Source: Gammaproteobacteria bacterium TMED104 (GTDB lineage: Bacteria > Pseudomonadota > Gammaproteobacteria > Magnimaribacterales > D2472). From it: a stretch of DNA of 35,093 nucleotides. The stretch spans positions 33,887 to 68,979 of the forward strand of contig NHFF02000007.1 of NCBI GenBank assembly GCA_002172535.2. The letters are read 5' to 3'. The notes beneath the pieces were generated by a model. That model made no database searches. It was not told where the DNA came from and saw nothing but the letters and a program-made list of their open reading frames with translations. Shown piece by piece: positions 28,701 through 35,093 of the stretch (the stretch's first letter is position 1; every line of letters starts with the position of its first letter). The position numbers were made by a program, and so were the translations under genes.

Positions 28701-29096
28701 ATGTCAAAAATAGATGGAAACAAAGAATTGGTTCAAGATTTTTTTAATCTTTTAAGCTCTGGTTCTGATGAATATTTAGACTATTACACTGATGAATCAT
28801 TGATCTGGACAGCAGGTGAAAACGCTATTGGGGGTTCAAGATCGAAAAGTGAGGTTGTCGGCTTTGCCAAAAGCGTTCTTGATTCGTTTCCTAAAGGAAT
28901 CACTTTTAATGTGGTGAATTTAGTTGCTGAAAATGATTATGTTGCAGCTGAGGTGGAAGGAGAAGCAATGCATGTGTCTGGCAAACCGTATAACAACAAA
29001 TATCATTTTTTAATAAAGATCAAAGACAGTAAGATTCTTGAATTAAAAGAGTACATGGATACTCAGTTAGCAGTAAAAGTGCTGCTTGGTGAATAG
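28701..29096 (+). CDS. NTF2-like/SnoaL-type protein
   Basis: 131 residues. SnoaL-like cone fold: NKELVQDFFNLLSSGSDEYLDYYTDESLIWTA, GGSRSKSEVVGFAKSVLDSFP, VVNLVAENDYVAAEVEGEAMHVSGKPYNNKYHFLIKIKDSKILELKEYMD with the ELKEYMDT segment typical of this family. Cytosolic. No ribosome site; AT-rich TATAAC lies just before the ATG. Substrate unknown. The other member here (6113) is not close. Confidence 0.82.
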   Translation: MSKIDGNKELVQDFFNLLSSGSDEYLDYYTDESLIWTAGENAIGGSRSKSEVVGFAKSVLDSFPKGITFNVVNLVAENDYVAAEVEGEAMHVSGKPYNNKYHFLIKIKDSKILELKEYMDTQLAVKVLLGE

Positions 29097-29108
29097 TTCC
29101 TTCAAAAT

Positions 29109-29882
29109 TTAAAGGCTTATAAAGCCATCTGTTATAACTGTTGAAAATTCCTCTTTTCTAGACAACCCAACTAGATGATCAGCGCTCTGCGGATATTCAT
29201 CCTTAAATTTTGCTGAGATCAATTCAAATCCTTGTGCTTTTATAACATCCTTCTGATTAACTTCTTTAAGAAAATAACCAACGTCACAAACAAAAGATAT
29301 ATCAGCAAGAGAGATAAAGTTTCCAGCAATAAATTTATTTACCTTTAATGCTGATTCAATCCCATCTAAATAAAATTCATAAGCAGACTTCATTCGGTTA
29401 TATAAAACCTCGTTCATTTTTTCGACACTTAATATATAAACCTGATGTTCTCTTGAGAAAACCAAATTTACATCTAAAAAACTATCAATTCTTGAAGCCA
29501 TGACATGATCATTGCCTCCAAATAGATTATTTGGTTTACCGGATCTAGCAACTGCACGCATGATGCTATTCGATTCAAAGATACCTGACTTTGTTTTCAG
29601 ATCAAATGCAGCAGGCACTGTTCCAAAAGGATGTGCAAAAAGAAACTCATCAGTTTTATAAAGATCATTGGTAAAGCCCCTTCTTCCTTTCCTAATTAAT
29701 GCCGAATTAGCTCTATCATCTTCGGTAAGTTCTCTTGCATCATAATCCCACAACCAATTTGGTAAGTTTTTTGGCTCGTCTCCAACAACCTCAACCTCAG
29801 CTCCGCAAAGGTTTGCAGCAATGAGTGACTTCCAAACTCTTGGGTTTGGAAGATATGAAAATATTTTTATACCAGAAGACAC
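29109..29882 (-). CDS. Glutathione S-transferase-like protein
   Basis: 257 residues. Thioredoxin-fold N-terminal part IKIFSYLPNPRVWKSLIAANLCGAEVEVV, the cis-Pro segment FGTVPAAFD and GIFESNSIMRAVAR, corresponding to the E-S-x-x-I glutathione-binding motif; the C-terminal helical part has the KFIAGNFISLADISF motif of GSTs. It resembles eEF1B-gamma/GSTA-type members. The start is GTG; no clear ribosome site. It is 18 bp downstream of the nuclease gene in the same direction and may be cotranscribed. Substrate unknown. Confidence 0.82.
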   Translation of the reverse strand: MSSGIKIFSYLPNPRVWKSLIAANLCGAEVEVVGDEPKNLPNWLWDYDARELTEDDRANSALIRKGRRGFTNDLYKTDEFLFAHPFGTVPAAFDLKTKSGIFESNSIMRAVARSGKPNNLFGGNDHVMASRIDSFLDVNLVFSREHQVYILSVEKMNEVLYNRMKSAYEFYLDGIESALKVNKFIAGNFISLADISFVCDVGYFLKEVNQKDVIKAQGFELISAKFKDEYPQSADHLVGLSRKEEFSTVITDGFISL

Positions 29883-29900
29883 AGTTTAAATAATTAAGAC

Positions 29901-30383
29901 TTAATCCCTATTTTCTCTTCTCCAGACTTCGGGCTGCTTGAATTCTCCAGCCCACATTCCAGCTTTTACTTTTTTGGCATAATTTTGTTCTTTCTCATAC
30001 CTATCTGAGTATCTCAAATAAGCAACCGCCATTCCAGACTTCACCATTTCAGCCTGTAAATCCATTTCACCAACATAACAAATACCTAAAGTTCTGCCGT
30101 ACCTATCTTGACCCTCATCAGTACATCTGACTGTTTGATTATTAATTAGTTCTTTGAGTTTTTGCGTTGCTGCATTACCGCACTCCCACTCACGCCCTTT
30201 TCCATCGAGGCACTTTTGAGTTTTACCAAAAAAATAACTCTCGGGTGCATCACTTCCTGTAAACCTTATGCGAATGTCATTTATGATTATTGTGTCACCG
30301 TCAGTCACTTCTGCTTCGCCAACAATGTCAGCAGAAAAATTCGTCAATAAAAATAAGCCTAGAAATATAGATATTAGTCGCAT
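29901..30383 (-). CDS. Exported thermonuclease-family (SNase-like) nuclease
   Basis: 160 residues. Signal peptide MRLISIFLGLFLLTNFSA, then an SNase-like OB-fold: VTDGDTIIINDIRIRFTGSDAPE contains the Asp (D of DGDT) and Arg (R before FTG) expected in the active site, an insert with two Cys (KCLDGKGREWECG), and DRYGRTLGICYVGEMDLQAEMVKSGMA, where R of RYGR is the second catalytic Arg. It cleaves DNA and RNA outside the cytoplasm in its family. It precedes the GST gene. Confidence 0.9.
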   Translation of the reverse strand: MRLISIFLGLFLLTNFSADIVGEAEVTDGDTIIINDIRIRFTGSDAPESYFFGKTQKCLDGKGREWECGNAATQKLKELINNQTVRCTDEGQDRYGRTLGICYVGEMDLQAEMVKSGMAVAYLRYSDRYEKEQNYAKKVKAGMWAGEFKQPEVWRRENRD

Positions 30384-30472
30384 TAATTAAGTTTATTACA
30401 AAATTACTTGCAGGTACGGGAAAAAATATTCAATTTTTAAAGAACTTATTGCTTGGTTTATGATTAATTAAT

Positions 30473-30811
30473 ATGAAATTAGTTTCAAACATTAAGTTAC
30501 TAGCATTGATGAGCTTTTTATTGAACTTAACAGCTTCTGAACCCTTTTCAATTAAAATTTCAGATATCCAAAGTTTTAGATGGGATACTAATAACCAATC
30601 ATTGGTATTACGGGTTGGCTCAAAATATTTTGATATTCAATTTAGTTCTCGATGTTGGGATATAGAATCAGCAAAAAGGTTAGAATTTCAATCGTGGAGT
30701 AATCGAACTCACCTTTCAGTAGGCGATGCAATAGTTCCCATGTCCTATCGATGGGGTTTTGATTCACCGTCGAACTGCTTTATTAAGAATATAGAGAAAA
30801 TTGAAGGTTAG
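30473..30811 (+). CDS. Small exported protein, DUF6491-like
   Basis: 112 residues with a signal peptide (VSNIKLLALMSFLLNLTAS). The mature part has ISDIQSFRWDTNNQSLVLRVGSKYFDIQF, a Cys in SRCWDIESAKRLEF, GDAIVP and CFIKNIEKI, the order of Cys and I-x-x-I pieces resembling DUF6491 proteins. The two Cys may form a disulphide. Monocistronic; a weak terminator follows. Function unknown. Confidence 0.55.
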   Translation: MKLVSNIKLLALMSFLLNLTASEPFSIKISDIQSFRWDTNNQSLVLRVGSKYFDIQFSSRCWDIESAKRLEFQSWSNRTHLSVGDAIVPMSYRWGFDSPSNCFIKNIEKIEG

Positions 30812-30829
30812 CCTTATGGCCTTTTTTTT
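30806..30829 (+). terminator. Weak Rho-independent terminator
   Basis: Short hairpin GGTTA/TGGCC with two G-T pairs, followed by eight T on the plus strand, located at the stop of 30473-30811. The T-run falls inside the end of the convergent gene, so this is tentative. Confidence 0.35.
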
Positions 30830-31827
30830 AATAAATAATGAGAAACATACCAATCATTTCCTTCATTAATTGCAAAAAATTTTGCGCATGTTAAGAAGAA
30901 CATTCTCCACCTAAAAAACCAAGTTTTACCATTGCCATAGTGTTGGTCAAATAAGGATATTATTTTTGATTTATTTTTATCATGTTTCTCTAACCATTTT
31001 TGAGAGGTAAGACCATAGTGTGAACCATTAACCTTCCAAGAGGACACCACTTTTAAATGATTCTCAAAATTACTGAAAATATCTTCTGAAGGCATAATGC
31101 CACCTTCAAAAAAGTTTTTTGTCATCCAATCAGAGTCATTTTTTGTTTCATAAAGGTAGCACGCAAAACGATGACAGAAAATATGAACAAATAGTTCTCC
31201 ATCTGGATTCAGAAAATCAGAGACTTTGCTGAGCAGAGACTCATAATTTCTCATATGCTCAAACATTTCTATTGAAACAACTTTGTCGAAAGTTTCGCTA
31301 AAATTCATCTCATTAATATTTTGTTGGACTGCAGTTAAATTCCTCAAGCCTCTGAGTGAAGCTTGATTATTAATAAAATTAATTTGATCTTTTGAATTAC
31401 TCACTGCAGTAAATTTTGATGACGGGAATTTTGCAGCTGCAAATAAAGAAAAGCTTCCCCAGCCACATCCTAAATCAAGAATGCTTTGATTTGCCTGAAT
31501 ACCTGCACGATCAATGTATAGTTGCAACATGCTTTCTTCAGCTTTATCTAGATCATCAGTCTTAGAGTCAAATTGAGAACATGAATATTTCATGTACTTT
31601 CCAAGAACCAATTCAAAAAACGCAGGGGGCACCTCATAGTGTTGATCATTTGCATCAGATGTCCTCTCTGCAATAGGCCCTGATTTAAGATTATTAATCA
31701 CCATTATTTTTTCATTTTCTATTGATGCAGAACTTACTCTAGCCAGACTGATCCTCTGAATAAAAAAATTCAAAATAAAGTCAGGGACCAAGCCTTTCTC
31801 GGCTAAATAGATTCCAATCTTAATCAT
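30814..31827 (-). CDS. CFA-synthase-like SAM methyltransferase, second of pair
   Basis: 337 residues. COG2230/coclaurine-N-methyltransferase-like pattern: HYEVPPAFFELVLGKYMKYSC (63-83) for lipid/amine substrate entry, SAM motif LDLGCGWGSF (117-126), FDKVVSIEMFEHM, and a C-terminal segment with WFFRWRMFFLTCAKFF. It lacks the ~100-residue N-terminal domain of CFA synthase proper. It follows the full CFA synthase with an 8-bp overlap in the same operon and thus probably acts on a product or partner lipid. Substrate unknown. Confidence 0.85.
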   Translation of the reverse strand: MIKIGIYLAEKGLVPDFILNFFIQRISLARVSSASIENEKIMVINNLKSGPIAERTSDANDQHYEVPPAFFELVLGKYMKYSCSQFDSKTDDLDKAEESMLQLYIDRAGIQANQSILDLGCGWGSFSLFAAAKFPSSKFTAVSNSKDQINFINNQASLRGLRNLTAVQQNINEMNFSETFDKVVSIEMFEHMRNYESLLSKVSDFLNPDGELFVHIFCHRFACYLYETKNDSDWMTKNFFEGGIMPSEDIFSNFENHLKVVSSWKVNGSHYGLTSQKWLEKHDKNKSKIISLFDQHYGNGKTWFFRWRMFFLTCAKFFAINEGNDWYVSHYLLKKRP

Positions 31828-33001
31828 TACAAGTTAATTTAAATTGAGTTACATCCAACCTATCACTCAGAAAACCACCGATACAATAAGCGTAATACAT
31901 CTCCCATGTTCGTTTAAATTTAATATCAAAACCTAGTTCTCTGACACTATTCCATCGCTTTTGGAATTGCTCATTCCAAAGCTCTAATGTTTTTGCATAG
32001 GAATCACCAAAACTTCTTACTTTTTTGCACTCTAAGGATATGGTTGAGGCGCAATTAAAAAATGCTTCGTCGGAAATAAGTTCTCCACCGGGGAATATAT
32101 AGGTTTGAATAAAGTCTGGATCGACATTGTAAGTTTTGAAGTATTCATCATGCATAGTAATAACTTGAACAAGTGCTGATGATCCTGGCTTTAAAAATCG
32201 CTTGATCGAATCAAAGTATTCATTCCAATACTTTGAGCCAACTGCTTCAAGCATTTCAATTGAGACAACAGCATCATATAAACCTTCATGAACTCGATAG
32301 TCTTCATAAAGAATCTTTTGTGTACCACCTAAATTAGTGATTCTTGATGAAGCATACTCAAATTGCTCTTTTGAGATAGTCAAACCGGTAACATTTATTC
32401 CCAATTTAGAAGCATGCTCAATAAAGCCACCCCATCCACAACCTATCTCCAAAATATTGTCTCCAGGCTTTAGATTAAGGCTATCAATTATTTTTTGATA
32501 TTTATTTTTTTGAGCAGATTCAAGAGGTTCTTCTTTAAGATTTTGGAATATGGCTGATGAATAAGTCATGCTGGAATCAAGCCATAATTCATAAAAAGCA
32601 TTGCCTAAGTCATAGTGCGCATGAATATTTTTTTTACTTCGTGAAAGAGTATTCTCTCTCAGCCAATGTTGGAATTTAGTGATAAATTTTCTAGAGTTTC
32701 CCTTTTTGATGCTCTCAACATTACTTAAGTTTTTTGCTAAAAAGGTCATGGTTTTTTGTAAATTATCAGTTATCCAGTAACCTTGTATGAAACCCTCGGT
32801 AAAACCTAAAACACCCCTTCGAAGAATTAAATAGATTCCACGAATTGAGGTAAAAGTAATATTGAATTGAGGCTGATTATGATCGCCAATGATAATATCT
32901 GAACAACCAGGTATTGATAATCGAAGTGATCCGTCTTCAAATGTCTTAAGTTTTTTATTAATCCAATTTTTTATAATTTGATTCAGCATAACCATTTCCA
33001 T
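31820..33001 (-). CDS. Cyclopropane-fatty-acyl-phospholipid synthase family protein
   Basis: 393 residues. N-terminal lipid-binding domain (20-110) and C-terminal methyltransferase: HYDLGNAFYELWLDSSMTYS (129-148), SAM motif EIGCGWGGF (185-193), YDAVVSIEMLEAVG, and IQTYIFPGG typical of CFA synthases. It transfers a methyl from SAM to the double bond of membrane phospholipid acyl chains or to similar lipids. Three in-frame ATGs lie at the start; the first overlaps the DUF1365 gene by 44 bp. It is in the COG2907-DUF1365-CFAS operon, linked in other bacteria to photo-oxidative stress. Confidence 0.93.
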   Translation of the reverse strand: MEMVMLNQIIKNWINKKLKTFEDGSLRLSIPGCSDIIIGDHNQPQFNITFTSIRGIYLILRRGVLGFTEGFIQGYWITDNLQKTMTFLAKNLSNVESIKKGNSRKFITKFQHWLRENTLSRSKKNIHAHYDLGNAFYELWLDSSMTYSSAIFQNLKEEPLESAQKNKYQKIIDSLNLKPGDNILEIGCGWGGFIEHASKLGINVTGLTISKEQFEYASSRITNLGGTQKILYEDYRVHEGLYDAVVSIEMLEAVGSKYWNEYFDSIKRFLKPGSSALVQVITMHDEYFKTYNVDPDFIQTYIFPGGELISDEAFFNCASTISLECKKVRSFGDSYAKTLELWNEQFQKRWNSVRELGFDIKFKRTWEMYYAYCIGGFLSDRLDVTQFKLTCND

Positions 33002-33710
33002 TATGACTGTGGGCTTGATTGCCCTTTCGCCATATTAATAGTGCTTGTAAATGTATTCTAGCAACTACAAAAAGAGTTGATATTATTATTCTAAAATAAA
33101 AATAACTCTTCTTCATGCCATTAAATTTATGGGTAACACCTTTTAAGACAGTATTTATCTCCAATACCTCATCATGATTAAATTCCTTGATGATAGTTTG
33201 ATTCGGTTGATCTGAAATTTTAAATTTATATATTCCGCTTTTCTTTGCAAAGGGTGATACATACATCTTTTTGGTAGCCTTGTAATAGATATCATAGCGA
33301 ATATCCTTTCCCGAATTATCAATAAAATAGATTTGCTTTTCACCAAAGGTATTGGTGACATCTGCAATAAAAGCTAAGACCTCATCATGCTTTTTTAGGT
33401 ACCAAAAACAAACTGGATTGAAGGCCTTAAAAAAAATAGAATTTGGTTTTTTAAGTAAATCTAATTTTAAATCATGAGCATCAATTTGATTTTTATTTAA
33501 AAAAATCTTGATTGCTTTTATAGTTGCTTTAGTTCCATCATCATTAAAATCCAATGAAAAAATCTTGCTAAATTTTTTAGTAACAAATTCACTATCTTTA
33601 AAGTTATAAATGTCACTAAAGTAACCTGAAAAAAATTTGTATCTAAACTGATGCTTTTTTCCAAAAACTCTTTGATGAAAAATACTGCCGACGTAAACAC
33701 TAAATTGCAT
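32958..33710 (-). CDS. DUF1365-family protein
   Basis: 250 residues, near the family length. Landmarks: SIFHQRVFGKKHQFRYKFF near the start, FKAFNPVCFWYLKKHDEVLAFIADVTNTFGEKQIYFID, KKMYVSPFAKKSGIYKFKI with the conserved H/Y-V-S-P-F motif, and a C-terminal basic amphipathic helix. DUF1365 genes are found beside COG2907 oxidoreductases and CFA-synthase-like genes in many bacteria; function is unknown but lipid-related. It overlaps the COG2907 gene by 11 bp and the CFA synthase gene by 44 bp, so translation is tightly coupled. Confidence 0.93.
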   Translation of the reverse strand: MQFSVYVGSIFHQRVFGKKHQFRYKFFSGYFSDIYNFKDSEFVTKKFSKIFSLDFNDDGTKATIKAIKIFLNKNQIDAHDLKLDLLKKPNSIFFKAFNPVCFWYLKKHDEVLAFIADVTNTFGEKQIYFIDNSGKDIRYDIYYKATKKMYVSPFAKKSGIYKFKISDQPNQTIIKEFNHDEVLEINTVLKGVTHKFNGMKKSYFYFRIIISTLFVVARIHLQALLIWRKGNQAHSHNGNGYAESNYKKLD

Positions 33711-34893
33711 GATCTATCATTCTGACTACATTTAATGCAGAGGTAAGGCCGTCCTCATGAAAACCATAGCCTTGATATGCACCAGTAAAATATAAATTAT
33801 CTAATCCCTGCAACTCGCTCACCTTATCCTTTACTTCCTGAGAGGTAAAATCAAAAAGTGGATGCTCGTATTGCATCACTTTGATGATCTTTTGTGTTTG
33901 TATTTGCGGAAAGTTACCAATAGTTACAAACAAATTTGTTTTAGATTTGATGTTTTGAAGATTATTCATCCAATAGGTAACGTACTCGTAATCATCATAT
34001 TTAAATGAGTTCCATGACGACCATAACTTTTTTCTTACAGGCATAAAGCTCTCATCAGTGTGAAGGATTGTTTTATTGGTGTTGTATGAAAAATCAGACA
34101 TAAAAGAAAAATCTTTATAATTTGCTAATAATTTTGGAACATCATTGATATGCGTAGCAATGACTACTTGATCATAATCAAGTTCATGATTTGACGTTTT
34201 GAGTCGCCATTGTTGATTAGACTTATTAATAATCGGAGACTCTCCTGTAAATACATTATTAATGTTAGAGGTTTCTATGATTGCATCTATATAAGAAGCA
34301 CTCCCATTTTTAACAAAGTGCCATTGAGGTCTCTTAATGAGTTTTAGCAGACCATGGTTTTTTAGAAAGGCAAGCATTGATTCAACTGGATACTCTCCTA
34401 TCTTATCCATGGGTGTAGACCAAATGGCTGCTGCCATTGGCAAAACATAATCATTTACAAATTCTTTTTTGAGATTTTTATTTTCTAACCACTCTCTAAA
34501 ACTTATGCCAGCAATATTTTGTTTTGCAGCATGATTAAATTTAATGATATTTTTTAAAAAAATTAATTTTGCTGGTTTGAGAAAAGTACTTAATTTTTTA
34601 AATTCATTTGATGACCAAGAGTTATTTTTTGAAGACACCGAAAAGGACATATCAGTGTCAGCGGTATCCACTCCTAACTCATTAAAAAATTGAATCAGGT
34701 TAGGGTAGTTAAGGTCGTTAAAAACAATAAAACCAGAATCAACGTTGATTTCTTCCTCTAGCTGTATTTTGTGGGTGTGTGTATGACCACCTATACGAGT
34801 ATCACTTTCATATAAATCTACGTGATGTCTTTTTCCTAAATAATAAGATGCTCCTAATCCAGAGATTCCTGAGCCCACCACAGCAATTTTCAT
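33700..34893 (-). CDS. FAD-dependent oxidoreductase, COG2907-type (amine-oxidase/desaturase-like)
   Basis: 397 residues. N-terminal FAD-binding Rossmann motif IAVVGSGISGLGASYYL with E at the strand end (DLYESDTRIGGHTHT) and a characteristic VDSGFIVFNDLNYPNL segment; a late FTGAYQGYGFHEDGL is the second FAD contact. This is the COG2907 'predicted NAD/FAD-binding protein' family. It heads the operon with DUF1365, CFAS and a second methyltransferase. In alphaproteobacteria related genes act in furan or modified fatty-acid synthesis and are under singlet-oxygen control; no RpoE/ChrR-type regulator is in the window. Confidence 0.92.
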   Translation of the reverse strand: MKIAVVGSGISGLGASYYLGKRHHVDLYESDTRIGGHTHTHKIQLEEEINVDSGFIVFNDLNYPNLIQFFNELGVDTADTDMSFSVSSKNNSWSSNEFKKLSTFLKPAKLIFLKNIIKFNHAAKQNIAGISFREWLENKNLKKEFVNDYVLPMAAAIWSTPMDKIGEYPVESMLAFLKNHGLLKLIKRPQWHFVKNGSASYIDAIIETSNINNVFTGESPIINKSNQQWRLKTSNHELDYDQVVIATHINDVPKLLANYKDFSFMSDFSYNTNKTILHTDESFMPVRKKLWSSWNSFKYDDYEYVTYWMNNLQNIKSKTNLFVTIGNFPQIQTQKIIKVMQYEHPLFDFTSQEVKDKVSELQGLDNLYFTGAYQGYGFHEDGLTSALNVVRMIDHAI

Positions 34894-34946
34894 AATAAGA
34901 TGTATTGTAAGTCAGTTTGATTTTTTCTTGTTTGCTTATTTCGAGC

Positions 34947-34963
34947 TCAATATTTAATATTGA
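34947..34963. promoter_or_regulatory. Inverted repeat TCAATATT-T-AATATTGA
   Basis: Eight-base arms with one central base, lying in the 200-bp region upstream of the four-gene lipid operon and before a tiny plus-strand ORF. Candidate operator; the AT-rich sequence makes chance possible. The rest of 34894-35093 holds a TACAAT -10-like string on the minus strand but no convincing -35. Confidence 0.35.
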
Positions 34964-34967
34964 ATAT

Positions 34968-35051
34968 ATGAAACTGGGCTGGACATTTGGTGTATTGGTT
35001 GCAACAGCTTTCATTTTGAAATTAGTCGTGCAGATTTTAAAAACTTCTTGA
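34968..35051 (+). CDS. Possible single-span membrane peptide, 27 residues
   Basis: A 27-codon frame, MKLGWTFGVLVATAFILKLV plus VQILKTS, forms one hydrophobic helix with basic ends. It is divergent from the lipid operon. A second ATG at 35056 opens a frame (MKDQIKKVFRKI...) that runs off the window end. No Shine-Dalgarno. A weak call. Confidence 0.25.
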   Translation: MKLGWTFGVLVATAFILKLVVQILKTS

Positions 35052-35093
35052 ATCGATGAAGGACCAAATAAAAAAAGTTTTTAGAAAAATAAT

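Noticed and set aside
34808-35014. Minus-strand frame of 68 codons over the start of the COG2907 gene
   Set aside because: It overlaps the FAD-binding motif of the real gene in another frame and has no ribosome site.

Overview
The window is AT-rich, densely packed bacterial DNA. It has short intergenic gaps, many 4-bp ATGA overlaps and mostly minus-strand operons. The gene content fits a streamlined marine gammaproteobacterium, possibly SAR86-like: many exported serine hydrolases and lipoproteins, an S1/P1 nuclease, a haloalkane dehalogenase, a COG2907/DUF1365/CFA-synthase operon, and pan/coa genes. The taxonomic placement is inference from gene content; no rRNA or marker gene is present. No insertion sequence, prophage, CRISPR array or rRNA gene was seen.

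Layout. 1-1805: a class C beta-lactamase-fold hydrolase cut by the window edge, a START-like protein and a small exported protein. 1889-3367: a DEAD-box RNA helicase lying between a fragment of a tRNA-Gly gene and the complete tRNA-Gly(GCC). 3409-6888: an ATP-grasp ligase, an exported alpha/beta hydrolase, a membrane-anchored parvulin, an NTF2-like protein and a lipoprotein, with a perfect 26-bp palindrome between the last two. 6917-8900: an exported two-domain barrel protein, an ABM-like protein and a hydrolase. 8926-12364: coaBC-panB-panC-panD (pantothenate and CoA synthesis) followed by a tiny basic ORF. 12473-16817: small exported proteins, a rhodanese, a lipoprotein esterase, an exported methyltransferase, DoxX, a Gly/Leu-repeat membrane protein and an RRM protein. 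16896-20667: a coupled SDR, beta-lactamase-fold hydrolase, S1/P1 nuclease and patatin operon. 20742-24779: a mini zinc ribbon, nitroreductase, twin lipoproteins, VOC protein, DFR-like reductase, TIGR03643-type protein, small membrane proteins and an exported rhodanese. 24834-25183: a 54-codon ORF behind two tandem glutamine (glnA-type) riboswitches. 25188-30811: CIA30-like protein, more two-domain exported barrel proteins, haloalkane dehalogenase, GST and SNase-like nuclease. 30814-34893: a four-gene lipid-modification operon.

The strongest discovery candidate is 24834-25183. On the minus strand, a promoter with a 17-bp spacer would start transcription on the first base of the first of two consecutive copies of the glutamine riboswitch consensus. 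Their P2 and P3 stems differ in sequence but both remain paired. After the second copy come a good Shine-Dalgarno and a small lysine-rich ORF of unknown function. Several TGATCA sites, about one helical turn apart, lie over and upstream of the -35 element. The arrangement suggests a nitrogen-status-controlled small protein, in the manner of the cyanobacterial glutamine-synthetase inactivating factors, but without visible similarity to them.

Other themes are a local expansion of exported proteins made of two dimeric-alpha/beta-barrel-like halves, two of whose transcription units share a TTTACT-N4-AGTAAA dyad; scavenging enzymes acting outside the cytoplasm on nucleic acids, lipids and esters; and several small ORFs under 60 codons with recognisable features.
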